The notes under the pieces are model-generated. The model saw only the letters and a program-made list of their open reading frames with translations. It did no database searches and was not told the DNA's origin. The translations under genes and the position numbers were made by a program. From contig NZ_BDAZ01000045.1 of the NCBI RefSeq assembly GCF_001612725.1, positions 1 through 64,000 of the forward strand: DNA of 64,000 nt, in the 5' to 3' direction. Of the stretch, positions 8,068 to 16,820 are shown in pieces. Source of the DNA: Nocardia anaemiae NBRC 100462. GTDB taxonomy: Bacteria; Actinomycetota; Actinomycetes; Mycobacteriales; Mycobacteriaceae. How positions within the stretch are numbered: position 1 is the stretch's first letter; each line of letters starts with the position of its first letter.

Positions 8068-8937
8068 TCAGCGGGCTCGGGCGGCCTGGCGGCGGCGCGG
8101 GCCGACGACTCGGCAGACCAGGTAGATGAGGAAGGAGATGGTGGTGACGAAGGTGGAGACCGGGACGCCGGGTGCGAGTGACAGCAGGATGCCGCCCACC
8201 GCGGCCGTCTCCGCGAACAGCACCGCGAACACCGTGGCGCGCACCGGATTCGCGGTCAACTGCGCCGCCGCGGCAGCAGGGGTGATGAGCAGCGCGAGCA
8301 CCAGCAGCGCGCCCACGATCTGCACACCGAAGGCCGCGGTAATGCCGAGCATGACCGCGAACACCACCGAAAGCGCCCGCACCGGAACCCCGCGTGCGAG
8401 GGCGACCTCGGGATCCGAACTCGCGAAAAGCAGCGGCCGGTACACCACCGCAAGTACGGCCAGCACTAAAACAGTGCAGGTCAGCAGCAGTGCCAGCCCG
8501 TTGTAGCCGACGCTGACCACCTGACCGGTCAGCAGCGAGAATTTCGATCCGGCGCGTTCGGGACCGAGCCACAGGAACAGCACCGACAGCCCGAGCCCGA
8601 ACGACAGCACCACCGCGATCACCGAATCGCGTTCTCTGGCTTTGGTTCCGAGCAGACCGAACAGCACCGCCGCCACCACCGAGCCGACGATCGCACCCAG
8701 CCCGACCCCGATTCCGGCGAGCAGCGCGGCGGCCGCACCGGTCAGCGAGAGCTCGCTGGTGCCGTGCACCGCGAACGACATCTGCCTGCTGATGATCAAT
8801 GGCCCGATCACACCCGCCAGCAGTCCGAGCAGCGCGGCCGCGAATACCGCCTGCTGAACGAAGGAGTAGGAAAGCAGGTCTGCGGTGGTGCTGAAGTCGA
8901 ACATCTTCGTGACGACATCGGACAGCTTGTCGATCAC
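8068..8937 (-). CDS. Metal ABC transporter permease (ZnuB/ABC-3 family)
   Basis: Membrane subunit of a zinc or manganese importer. 289 residues, about eight membrane segments, with the ABC-3 features QMSFAVHGTSELSLTGAAAALLAG and VGALLVLALLITPAAAAAQLTANP (the coupling-helix region). ATG 8937 overlaps the stop of the ATPase gene (ATGA), indicating coupled translation as the last gene of the operon SBP-ATPase-permease. Control is probably by the Zur-type box at 10797-10815. Confidence 0.93.
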   Translation of the reverse strand: MIDKLSDVVTKMFDFSTTADLLSYSFVQQAVFAAALLGLLAGVIGPLIISRQMSFAVHGTSELSLTGAAAALLAGIGVGLGAIVGSVVAAVLFGLLGTKARERDSVIAVVLSFGLGLSVLFLWLGPERAGSKFSLLTGQVVSVGYNGLALLLTCTVLVLAVLAVVYRPLLFASSDPEVALARGVPVRALSVVFAVMLGITAAFGVQIVGALLVLALLITPAAAAAQLTANPVRATVFAVLFAETAAVGGILLSLAPGVPVSTFVTTISFLIYLVCRVVGPRRRQAARAR

Positions 8938-9854
8938 GAACGAACCCCGCTCGATTCGGGCAGCTCATCGGAGAGCGTTGCGCCGTGGCAGTGTTGGGCC
9001 CCGGCCGCGCCGAGTGCGTCCATGGTGTCGCCGGTGCCGACGACGACCAGCCGCCCGCGCACCCGCAGCACATCGACCTCGGTCTGGTACAGCTCCGAGA
9101 GCACCGCCGAGGTCATCACCTCGTCGGGCGTACCGATCCGGAATTTCCCGTCGACCAGATACAGCACCCGATCCACCAGCGGCAGAATGGGATTGATCTC
9201 GTGCGTCACGAAAAGCACTGCGGTGCCATGTGTTCGCCTGCGTCGATCGATCAGCTCGGAAACCAACCGCTGATTTGCCAGATCGAGGCTCAGCAGCGGT
9301 TCATCGCAGAGCAGCACCTTGGGATCGCCGACCAACGCCTGCGCGACTCGCAGCCGCTGCTGCTCACCGCCGGACATGGATTCCAGTGGCGCGTAAGCGA
9401 ATTTCTCCGCGCCGACATCGGCAATGGCCGCGCGGACCTTGCGCTTGCGCTCGGCGCGACGGCGCACTCCGAGGCCCCAGCGGTGCCCGTCCACACCGAG
9501 TCCGACCAGATCGACCCCGCGCAGCTGCACACCCGCATCGATCGTCTTCTGTTGCGGCACATAGCCGATATCGGAATTGCCAGCGCGTGCGGGTCCGCCC
9601 GCGACATCGGCGGTGCCGGAGCTGAGCGCCAGCTGACCGAGCAGCACCTTCAGCAGCGAGGTCTTACCCGACCCGTTCGGCCCGAGAACCGCGACGAATT
9701 CACCGGGTGCGATCTCGAGATCCAACCCCTGCCACAGCGTGCGTTCGCCGAATGCCAAGCGGGCGGAATCGAGCTTGACGGCGGCGGAGCGGGTAGCAGA
9801 CTGCCGCTCCACCTTCTCGGTGTCTTCGGTGGTCAGCGCTGCTCCCATAGTCAT
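8934..9854 (-). CDS. Metal ABC transporter ATP-binding protein (ZnuC-like)
   Basis: Cytoplasmic ATPase of the metal importer. Walker A is GPNGSGKTS, signature SGGEQQRL, Walker B VLLCDEPLL, and the H-loop is in LFVTHEIN. The start is taken at ATG 9854 (MTMGAALTTEDTEK), ten bases after the stop of the binding-protein gene; ATG 9848 is also possible, and the longer frame runs into that gene. 306 residues, with about 30 extra residues before the domain and a C-terminal tail past residue 240 typical of ZnuC-like members. Confidence 0.92.
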   Translation of the reverse strand: MTMGAALTTEDTEKVERQSATRSAAVKLDSARLAFGERTLWQGLDLEIAPGEFVAVLGPNGSGKTSLLKVLLGQLALSSGTADVAGGPARAGNSDIGYVPQQKTIDAGVQLRGVDLVGLGVDGHRWGLGVRRRAERKRKVRAAIADVGAEKFAYAPLESMSGGEQQRLRVAQALVGDPKVLLCDEPLLSLDLANQRLVSELIDRRRRTHGTAVLFVTHEINPILPLVDRVLYLVDGKFRIGTPDEVMTSAVLSELYQTEVDVLRVRGRLVVVGTGDTMDALGAAGAQHCHGATLSDELPESSGVRS

Positions 9855-9864
9855 GCGATTTCGA

Positions 9865-10746
9865 TCAGCCCAGCGCCGCGGCCAGTGCCTGGGCGTTCTT
9901 GGTCTGCCACTGAATGTAATCCACACCGTCGGGCAGCGTTTCGGTCACCTCGACAATGGGTAGACCGTTCGACTGCGCGAGCGCCCGCAAATCCTTGGTG
10001 ATCTTGTCCTCGGTCTGGATGTTGTAGACCAGCGCGCGGACCTTCTTACCGGTCAGCAGATCCTGGGTGGCGGCGACGGCGGCGGGGGCGGGATCGGTCT
10101 CCTGCTCGATCGCCTCCTGGAATTCGTGCGGGGTCAGATCCTGGGTTCCGGCGGCGACCAGCAGATAGTGCGCCAGCGGTTCCGTCTGCAGCACCGGCGT
10201 CTTGGGGTGCTCACCCGCGATCTTGGTTGCGATGGCGGTGATCGCGGCCAGCTGGCTCTTGAACGCGGCGGCTCGGTCGGTGTAGGCAGTGGCGTGGGCG
10301 GAGTCGATCTCGCCGAGACTGCTCGCGATCCGGTCGGCGACCGTGCTCACCGTGCTCATGTCATAGAAGACGTGCTCGTTCTCGTCGCTCTTATCGCTGC
10401 GGGATTCGAATGCGTCGACGGTGCGCTTGTCCTTGCCCTGGATCGCCTTCTCGATGAACTCGTCGTAGCCACCGCCATTGAAGACGACCAGATCGGCGTC
10501 GCTGATCCTTGCCGATTCCGTCGCCGAGGTTTCGTGCGAATGCGGGTCGGCGGCGGGGTCGGTGATGAGCGAGGTCACCGAGGCGTCCGGGCCCGCGATG
10601 GTTGCCGCGATATTGCCCCAGACGTTGGTGGAGGCGACGACGTTCGGCTTATCCGAAGCCTTCGAGCTACCGCATGCGGTGAGGGCCGCAGCGGTGGCCA
10701 CCCCCACGGCGATACCGGCGAATTTTATGGCAATTCGTGTGCTCAC
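9865..10746 (-). CDS. Zinc/manganese-binding ABC lipoprotein (ZnuA/cluster A-I family)
   Basis: Extracytoplasmic metal-binding protein anchored as a lipoprotein: after GTG 10746 (VSTRIAIKFAG) comes a hydrophobic segment and the lipobox LTACGSS. AGGAG nine bases before the GTG fixes the start; the longer open frame crosses the operator. Likely ligands are the His residues in DPHSHETSA and EHVFYDM and the Glu in QTEPLAHYLL. There is no His-rich loop, and the third ligand is Glu, as in manganese-type members, while the operator looks Zur-like; the metal is therefore left open. First gene of a three-gene operon. Confidence 0.92.
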   Translation of the reverse strand: MSTRIAIKFAGIAVGVATAAALTACGSSKASDKPNVVASTNVWGNIAATIAGPDASVTSLITDPAADPHSHETSATESARISDADLVVFNGGGYDEFIEKAIQGKDKRTVDAFESRSDKSDENEHVFYDMSTVSTVADRIASSLGEIDSAHATAYTDRAAAFKSQLAAITAIATKIAGEHPKTPVLQTEPLAHYLLVAAGTQDLTPHEFQEAIEQETDPAPAAVAATQDLLTGKKVRALVYNIQTEDKITKDLRALAQSNGLPIVEVTETLPDGVDYIQWQTKNAQALAAALG

Positions 10747-10796
10747 GCGGGGGTTACTCCTGGCAGTGCGGCAGATCTGAGCGTGCTCTAGATCAT

Positions 10797-10815
10797 AATG
10801 GAAATCGTTACCATT
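10797..10815. promoter_or_regulatory. Zur-type operator before the metal ABC operon
   Basis: AATGGAAATCGTTACCATT is an inverted repeat; its core TGGAAATCGTTACCA has the 7-1-7 shape of actinobacterial Zur boxes (TGaAAatGatTTtCA type). It lies 50 bases before the GTG of the binding-protein gene on the minus strand. Confidence 0.65.
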
Positions 10816-10934
10816 TGAACTGTAGCAGCAGGCCCTGCTCGGCACGAGTCGATGTTTGCCGGATCACTTCGGCCGCGGATACGGACCGGGCCCGCGAACC
10901 GATCGGTTCGCGGGCCCGGTGCGCGGTGGTCGGC

Positions 10935-13505
10935 TCAGACGAACGCTTCCACCGGCTTGCCCAACAGCTGTGCACAGCGCAGCAGGCCGAGATGGCTGTA
11001 GGCCTGTGGATGATTGCCGAGCGAGCGTTCGGCGACCGGGTCGTACTCCTCGCTGAGCAGACCGGTCGGTCCGGCGACATCGACCAGCTGCGCGAACAGC
11101 GCCTCGGCATCCGAGCGCTTACCGATCAGCAGATACGCCTCGACCAACCAGGCCGCGCAGAGGTGGAAGCCGCCCTCGCCGCCGGGCAGGCCGTCGTCGT
11201 GGTGGTACCGGTACACCGTCGAACCGCTGCGCAGCTCCGCCTCGGTGGCGACAACCGTCGCCGCGAAACGCGGATCCGACGGTTCGATCAGTCCGCTGAG
11301 GCCGATGTGCAGGGTGGCCGCGTCCAGATCGGTGCCGTCGTAGGCGGCGGTGTAGGACTGCACGTCATCGTTCCAGCCCTTGGACTTCACCTCGTCGGCG
11401 ATGGTCTCGCGCAAGGTGACCCAGACCGGATCGATCTGACGCTGGAACCGCTGCGCGAGCGTGATCGCCCGGTCCACGGTCAGCCAGCCCATCACCTTCG
11501 AGTACACATGATGGCGCGGATTGCCGCGGATCTCCCAGATGCCGTGGTCGGGTTCCTGCCAGCGACGCTGCACCGCGGAGACCATGGCGTGCACCAGTTC
11601 CCAGTCGGCGTCGGGCAGTGCCTTGGCCGGATCGGTCAGTCCCTTCGCCTCACGGCCGTGCGCCAGCGTTGCGATGAGATCGACAATCGGACCGAAAACG
11701 TCCAGCTGCACTTGCATATTCGCGGCGTTGCCGACGCGTACCGGACGCGAACCCGCATAGCCGGGCAGCTGATCGATCGAGGCCTCCGGCGGCAGGGTTT
11801 CGCCGTAGAGCGTGTACAGCGGGTGCAGGCGCTCCGGGCCGGGCAGCGTCTCCAGCACCCGGTGCACCCAGCCGAGGAATTCCTCGGCCTCGGTCAGCGA
11901 GCCGAGCGAAACCAATGCCTGCGAGGTTAGCGCGGCATCACGCAGCCAGCAGTAGCGGTAGTCCCAGTTGCGTACGCCGCCGATATCTTCCGGCAGCGAG
12001 GTGGTGGCCGCGGCCAGGATGGAACCCGACGGCGCGTGCACCAGCCCGCGCAGTGTGAGCGCCGAACGCTTCATCAGATCCGGCTTAAGCGGCGGCAGTT
12101 GCAGTTTGGCCGCCCACTTCGACCAGTAGTCCTCGGCATCCCTGCGTCGCTCCGGCTCGCTGACCATTGCGGGCGCGAGATCCTGAGTGCCGCAGCGCAT
12201 TTCCAGTACGATGGGGCCGCGGGACGGATCGACGACAGCGCGCGCGGAGCTGTGCATGCCGTCGGACTGGATCTGCCAGTGCACGCCGGGCGAGCGCAGC
12301 ACCATCGGGTCATTGGTGCCGACCACACGCAGGCCGTTCGATTCGATTTCGATGCTGACCGGCACCTGGCCGAATTCCGGTCGGGGCGCGAAGGTTACGA
12401 CGGCCTTCGCATCGCCGGTGATCACCCGGGTCAGGTCGGTGCGGGTCGGTGCCACATCGTGCGGCAGATAGTCCACCACTTGCAGACTGGCCCAGCGGGT
12501 TTCGACGGTCATGGTGCCGTCGATATAGCGCTGCGAGAGCGGCAGCCCGGGACGTTCCGGTTCGATGGTGAAATGTCCGGCCTGCGGTCCGCCGAGCAGA
12601 TGGGCGAAGACCGCGGCCGAATCCGGTTCGGGATGGCAGAACCAGGTGACGGTCGCATCGGGTGTGAGCAGCGCCACCGAGCGCGGACTGGCCAGCATGC
12701 TCAGCCGCTCGATGCGCGGCGCGCTCGCACCCGCCAGCCAGGTGCGCCGCTCCTCGAGCAGGTAGGCCAGCGCCCAGGACACCGCCTCGGTGCTGTCCAC
12801 CCGGAATTTGGCCAGGCTCTCGCCCTCGCCGACCTTGATGCCGACATCCGGTCCGGACAGCATCCGGAAGGCCTTCTCATCGGTGACGTCGTCGCCGAAG
12901 AACACCGCGGCCGACGCGCCCTCCTGATGCCGGACGGTATCCAGCGCGACGCCCTTATCGGTCTGGATCACCGCCAGTTCGATCACCGATTTGCCCTCGG
13001 TCACCTGCACGCCGACCCAGCAGGCCGGGCCTTGGCGCACCGCTTTCAGCGCGCGTAGCCCGATTTCCGGACTCGCATTGCGCACATGCAATGCGACGCT
13101 GGCCGGTTTCAGCTCGACGCTGGCGCCGGGATTTTCCGCGGCGATCTGCGTCAGACTGGTCTGTACTTCGACCAGCAGTTGTTTGGCGTCATTGTCGATG
13201 GCGTGCACGAAACCCACATCGAATTCCGAACCATGACTACCGATAAGTTGCACCTCGACCGGAAGTCGCGACAATGCCGCGAGATCTCGCAGTGCACGGC
13301 CGGAGATCACGGCGGCGGTCGTTCCGGTGAGACCGGCCAGCGCTCGTAGCGCGCTTACCGATTCCCGATGCGGAAAGGCCTTCGCCGGGTCGGACACGAT
13401 GGGTGCGATCGTCCCGTCGTAGTCCGATGCGACCAAAAGCCGTGGCACGCGCGCGACCGTCGACAGTGCACGGCGAAGTTCGAGTGGCAGATCCTGTGCG
13501 CTCAC
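10935..13505 (-). CDS. Trehalose-6-phosphate phosphatase fused to a GH15 glycoside hydrolase
   Basis: A two-domain protein of 856 residues. Residues 1 to about 255 are an OtsB-type HAD phosphatase with SDYDGTIAPI (nucleophile Asp), AVISGR, and FFGDDVTDEKAF. Residues about 260-856 are a GH15 glucoamylase/trehalase-like domain: beta-sandwich, linker, then an (alpha/alpha)6 barrel with NWDYRYCWLRDAALT, GIWEIRGNPRHHVYSKVMGW and LLSEEYDP. Known actinobacterial GH15 relatives include trehalases, so the protein may both make and break trehalose, or the second half may act on another glucan. The start is GTG 13505; TAGGTT at 13512-13517 on the same strand suggests a leaderless transcript. Confidence 0.9.
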   Translation of the reverse strand: MSAQDLPLELRRALSTVARVPRLLVASDYDGTIAPIVSDPAKAFPHRESVSALRALAGLTGTTAAVISGRALRDLAALSRLPVEVQLIGSHGSEFDVGFVHAIDNDAKQLLVEVQTSLTQIAAENPGASVELKPASVALHVRNASPEIGLRALKAVRQGPACWVGVQVTEGKSVIELAVIQTDKGVALDTVRHQEGASAAVFFGDDVTDEKAFRMLSGPDVGIKVGEGESLAKFRVDSTEAVSWALAYLLEERRTWLAGASAPRIERLSMLASPRSVALLTPDATVTWFCHPEPDSAAVFAHLLGGPQAGHFTIEPERPGLPLSQRYIDGTMTVETRWASLQVVDYLPHDVAPTRTDLTRVITGDAKAVVTFAPRPEFGQVPVSIEIESNGLRVVGTNDPMVLRSPGVHWQIQSDGMHSSARAVVDPSRGPIVLEMRCGTQDLAPAMVSEPERRRDAEDYWSKWAAKLQLPPLKPDLMKRSALTLRGLVHAPSGSILAAATTSLPEDIGGVRNWDYRYCWLRDAALTSQALVSLGSLTEAEEFLGWVHRVLETLPGPERLHPLYTLYGETLPPEASIDQLPGYAGSRPVRVGNAANMQVQLDVFGPIVDLIATLAHGREAKGLTDPAKALPDADWELVHAMVSAVQRRWQEPDHGIWEIRGNPRHHVYSKVMGWLTVDRAITLAQRFQRQIDPVWVTLRETIADEVKSKGWNDDVQSYTAAYDGTDLDAATLHIGLSGLIEPSDPRFAATVVATEAELRSGSTVYRYHHDDGLPGGEGGFHLCAAWLVEAYLLIGKRSDAEALFAQLVDVAGPTGLLSEEYDPVAERSLGNHPQAYSHLGLLRCAQLLGKPVEAFV

Positions 13506-13511
13506 GCATCC

Positions 13512-13517
13512 AACCTA
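13512..13517 (-). promoter_or_regulatory. -10 box for a leaderless otsB-GH15 transcript
   Basis: On the minus strand TAGGTT (TAnnnT) lies six bases before the GTG at 13505, placing the transcript start at the start codon. Confidence 0.4.
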
Positions 13518-13592
13518 GTGATCGGAGGAGTTTTTTCAGGGGCACGCGTGACAATACTGTGTTGAATTTGCCGCACCGAAGCGCGCCGCGTG

Positions 13593-13614
13593 GCGTGCGC
13601 ATGATTGCGCACGC
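13593..13614. terminator. Perfect inverted repeat in the otsB-kstR gap
   Basis: GCGTGCGC (13593-13600), six-base loop, GCGCACGC (13607-13614). It could be a terminator-like hairpin or an operator; no clear T-run. The rest of 13506-13789 shows no gene. Confidence 0.3.
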
Positions 13615-13789
13615 GTCTAGCCGCCCCGTATTGGATCTGCCCAGCTGACGCGTTTTTACACAACCACCAGCGTGTGCAGGCTCACGTCGGCGGATCCGAT
13701 TGATGCTGCGCGACAGGCCCGGTCGATTTGCCGGGCATGAGCTGATCGGTCCCAGCTACTGACCTTTCCGAGCGACCTGCCCGCAATAG

Positions 13790-14455
13790 CTAACGGCTAC
13801 CGCCATTGTCGCCGAGCAATAGATCCACGGTCAGTTCCAGTCGCTCGGTCACATCGGTGGCCGAGGCGCGTCTGGTCAGCCAGGCGACCAGATTCGACAA
13901 CCAGACATCGCTTATCACCCGCGCGATCGCCAACTGGCGTTCGGTGGGCTCGCCGTCGTTCATGGCCCTGGCGAATACCCGGTCCATCACCTTGCCGACA
14001 CGGTCGACCTCCGCGGCGGCCGAGGCGTCGGCGAACATGAATGCGCGCGTCATCGCCTCGGTGAGCAATGGGTCGCGCTGCATCATCCGGGTGATCTGGG
14101 TCAGCAGCAGATGCATGCGCTCGTTCGGCGTCTGACCGGCAAGTGGTTTGCGTTTGCCCTCGATCTGCTCGAATTCCCGCGACAGCGCGGAAACGAGCAG
14201 ATGCACCTTGGACGGGAAATACCGGTAGAGCGTGCCGACCGCGACATCTGCGCGTTCGGCAACCGCGCGCATCTGGACGGCGTCGTAACCGCCTTTGGAG
14301 GCCAGTGCGAGCGTCGCGTCCAGAATTCGCTTACGCCGTTCCCGCTGCGCGGCCGAGCTGAGCTCGTCCTCGCTCAGCGTCGTGACCGTCGCGGTAGCCG
14401 ATGCTCGCCCGGCCGCATTCGAATCGGCTGGCTGCGATCGGGAGGGACTGGCCAT
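13790..14455 (-). CDS. kstR: KstR, TetR-family repressor of sterol catabolism
   Basis: KstR represses the cholesterol catabolic regulon and is released by a sterol CoA thioester. The 221-residue protein closely follows the mycobacterial one: AQRERRKRILDATLALASKGGYDAVQMRAVAERADVAVGTLYRYFPSKVHLLVSALSREF is the DNA-binding domain (about residues 35-95), and PLLTEAMTRAFMFADASAA with VISDVWLSNLVAWLTRRASATDV is the ligand domain. ATG 14455 has GGAAAGGA upstream; the long open frame extending to 16204 is antisense to fadE34 and rejected. It is divergent from fadE34 with a perfect KstR box between, so autoregulation is expected. Confidence 0.95.
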   Translation of the reverse strand: MASPSRSQPADSNAAGRASATATVTTLSEDELSSAAQRERRKRILDATLALASKGGYDAVQMRAVAERADVAVGTLYRYFPSKVHLLVSALSREFEQIEGKRKPLAGQTPNERMHLLLTQITRMMQRDPLLTEAMTRAFMFADASAAAEVDRVGKVMDRVFARAMNDGEPTERQLAIARVISDVWLSNLVAWLTRRASATDVTERLELTVDLLLGDNGGSR

Positions 14456-14526
14456 TGATGAGAGTCCTTTCCTGCATTCCGGCAACGGGCATCGGTCGTC
14501 TCTTGACTTCCGCCCAGCTAGGATAT

Positions 14527-14540
14527 TAGAACATGTTCTA
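14527..14540. promoter_or_regulatory. KstR box between kstR and fadE34
   Basis: TAGAACATGTTCTA is a perfect 14-bp palindrome and fits TnnAACnnGTTnnA exactly. It lies 36 bases before fadE34 and 72 bases before kstR. Confidence 0.93.
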
Positions 14541-14575
14541 GGTGTGGGAGTCACGCCGGAAAGGCGGTACGGACT

Positions 14576-16795
14576 GTGACCATCGCCACCACTGACGAGC
14601 ATAAAGCCGTTCAGGAGTCGATGCGCGGATGGGCTGGATCGGTACGTCCGATTGCAACAATGCGGGACGAGCCGACGGACTTCTGGCGCGCATATTGGCC
14701 GGGGCTGGCCGACTTCGGAATTTTCCGGGTCGCCATTGCCGAAGCGGCAGGTGGCCACGGTGGATCCGTCGCCGACCTCGCGGTATTGGTCGAACAGGCG
14801 GCGCACGATCTGGTCGGTGGGCCGGTGCTGTCCACCGCATTGGCGAATCTGGTCACCGCGGGCGCGCTCGCCGAGGATATGCCGTGCGGGGTCGCGCTCG
14901 ACTTCGTTGTCGGGGAGATAGTGAGCGTACCGGCCGCATCCGATGAGTTGTTGCTCACGGGTGTCTGGGAATCGGTACTCGGCGCCGCGACGGGTACCTC
15001 GGTGCTGTTGCCGGTGATGACTCCGGATGGGTTGCGCTGGTGCGTGATCGGGCCCGATGCCGACGGCCTGCGGGTCGAGGCGCTGACGCCCGCTGACTCG
15101 AGTACGCCACTGGCGCGTGTGCATTGCGCCGAGGTGCATGTGCCCGCGGACCGGGTGTTCGTCTCGCCGCATGCGGTGGAAGATCTTCTCGCGGTACTCG
15201 TTTCGGCCGAACTCGCCGGTGTGGCGGGCTGGTGTCTGGAGACAGCGGTCGAATACGCCAAGGTGCGTGAGCAATTCGGTCGCAAGATCGGCTCTTTCCA
15301 AGCGCTGAAACACATTTGCGCGTGGATGCTGTGCCGGGCCGAGCTGATCCGCTCCGTCGCGGCCGATGCCGCGGCCGCCGTCGACGAGGGCGGTGCGGAA
15401 CTGCCCATCGCGGCCGCCATCGCCGCCGCGATATCGCTGGACGCCGCGGTGGAGACCGCCAAGGACTGCATCCAGGTGCTCGGTGGTATCGGTTTCACCT
15501 GGGAGCACGACGCGCACTTCTATCTGCGCCGGGCCACCGCACTGCGGCAGCTGCTCGGAGGATCGGCGCGCTGGCGGGCTCGGGTTACCGAACTGACCCG
15601 GGCGGGGCAGCGTCGAACCACTGGCGCGGACCGGGTGTTCGCCTCTGCGGCGCAAGCGGTGTCCCCGGAGGAGGCGGCGAAACGTAACCACGGAGGGGAT
15701 CGCGAATCGGACACAGCCGGTGTCGAGCTCACCGGCGGCAATGCGAACGAGCTGGCCGCCGAGGTGGCCGCGATCGCCGCGCTGCCGGTCGATCAGCGCC
15801 GCGATGCGCTGGTCGACGCGGGGCTCGCCATGCCGCACTGGCCCGCACCATACGGGCGCGGCGCGAATCCCATGACGGGCCTGGTCATTTCGGAGGAACT
15901 GCGACGCGCGGGCTTGGAGTCGCCGGATCTGGCGATCGGCGGCTGGGCCATTCCGACCCTGCTGCAGCACGGCACACAGGAGCAGATCGACCGCTTCGCG
16001 TGGCCGACGCTGCGCGGCGAGGTGGTCTGGTGTCAGCTGTTCAGCGAGCCGGAGGCCGGTTCGGATCTGGCCGCGCTGCGCACCACCGCCAAGAAGGTGG
16101 ACGGCGGCTGGGTGCTGCGCGGGCAGAAGGTGTGGACATCGCTGGGTGATCGGGCGAACTGGGCGATCTGCCTGGCCCGCACCGATCCGGACGCGCCGAA
16201 GCATCGCGGTATCAGCTACTTCCTCGTCGATATGCGCAGCGCCGGACTCGAGGTGCGGCCGCTGGTGCAGATCACCGGGGAGGCGCGTTTCAGCGAGGTC
16301 TTCCTCGACGATGTGTTCGTACCCGACGACTGTCTGGTCGGCGCGCTGAACAACGGCTGGAAGATCGCCCGCTCGACACTGTCGACCGAACGAGTCGCCA
16401 TGGGCGGCAATGGGATCGGGCCGGTGCTGGAGGAGCTCATCGCCAAACTGCCCGCCAGCGGGCCGGGTGCCGAGCTATTGAACGATCGGCTCGGCGGCTT
16501 CGTCGCCGATGCGATCGCTGGATTATTGCTGGAACAGCGTGCCGCGGTTCGGATGCTGGCGGGCGGTGATCCGGGAGCGCAGAGCAGTGTGCGCAAGCTC
16601 GTCGGTGTCCGGCACCGCCAGGCAGTGGCCGAATTCGCGGTGGAGACGGCAGGTCCAACCGGTGCGCAGGACTCGGAAGTGGTAAAGGAGTTCCTGCTTA
16701 CGCGCTGTTTGTCGATTGCTGGTGGAACCGAGCAGATTCTGTTGACCGTGGCCGGTGAGCGAATTCTCGGACTGCCTCGCGATACCGACAGCTAG
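14576..16795 (+). CDS. fadE34: FadE34 (ChsE3), fused two-domain steroid-CoA dehydrogenase
   Basis: Known FadE34 oxidises the C24 steroid side-chain CoA (3-oxochol-4-en-24-oyl-CoA) in sterol degradation. This 739-residue protein has two tandem acyl-CoA dehydrogenase modules: residues about 1-345 (CLETAVEYAKVREQFGRKIGSFQALKHICA, QVLGGIGFTWEHDAHFYLRRA) and about 375-739 (WCQLFSEPEAGSDLAALRTTA, GLEVRPLVQITGEARFSEVFLDDVFVP, SIAGGTEQILLTVAGERILGLP). A single chain thus mimics the alpha/beta pair of other sterol dehydrogenases. GTG 14576 follows AAGGCGG. It is the first gene of a six-gene side-chain operon and lies next to kstR as in mycobacteria. Confidence 0.93.
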   Translation: MTIATTDEHKAVQESMRGWAGSVRPIATMRDEPTDFWRAYWPGLADFGIFRVAIAEAAGGHGGSVADLAVLVEQAAHDLVGGPVLSTALANLVTAGALAEDMPCGVALDFVVGEIVSVPAASDELLLTGVWESVLGAATGTSVLLPVMTPDGLRWCVIGPDADGLRVEALTPADSSTPLARVHCAEVHVPADRVFVSPHAVEDLLAVLVSAELAGVAGWCLETAVEYAKVREQFGRKIGSFQALKHICAWMLCRAELIRSVAADAAAAVDEGGAELPIAAAIAAAISLDAAVETAKDCIQVLGGIGFTWEHDAHFYLRRATALRQLLGGSARWRARVTELTRAGQRRTTGADRVFASAAQAVSPEEAAKRNHGGDRESDTAGVELTGGNANELAAEVAAIAALPVDQRRDALVDAGLAMPHWPAPYGRGANPMTGLVISEELRRAGLESPDLAIGGWAIPTLLQHGTQEQIDRFAWPTLRGEVVWCQLFSEPEAGSDLAALRTTAKKVDGGWVLRGQKVWTSLGDRANWAICLARTDPDAPKHRGISYFLVDMRSAGLEVRPLVQITGEARFSEVFLDDVFVPDDCLVGALNNGWKIARSTLSTERVAMGGNGIGPVLEELIAKLPASGPGAELLNDRLGGFVADAIAGLLLEQRAAVRMLAGGDPGAQSSVRKLVGVRHRQAVAEFAVETAGPTGAQDSEVVKEFLLTRCLSIAGGTEQILLTVAGERILGLPRDTDS

Positions 16796-16820
16796 TCGAC
16801 CGAATAACTGGGAGTAAAGC

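Noticed and set aside
13790..16204. 804-residue open frame on the minus strand
   Set aside because: Only its last 221 codons (kstR) have protein-like sequence; the rest is antisense to fadE34.
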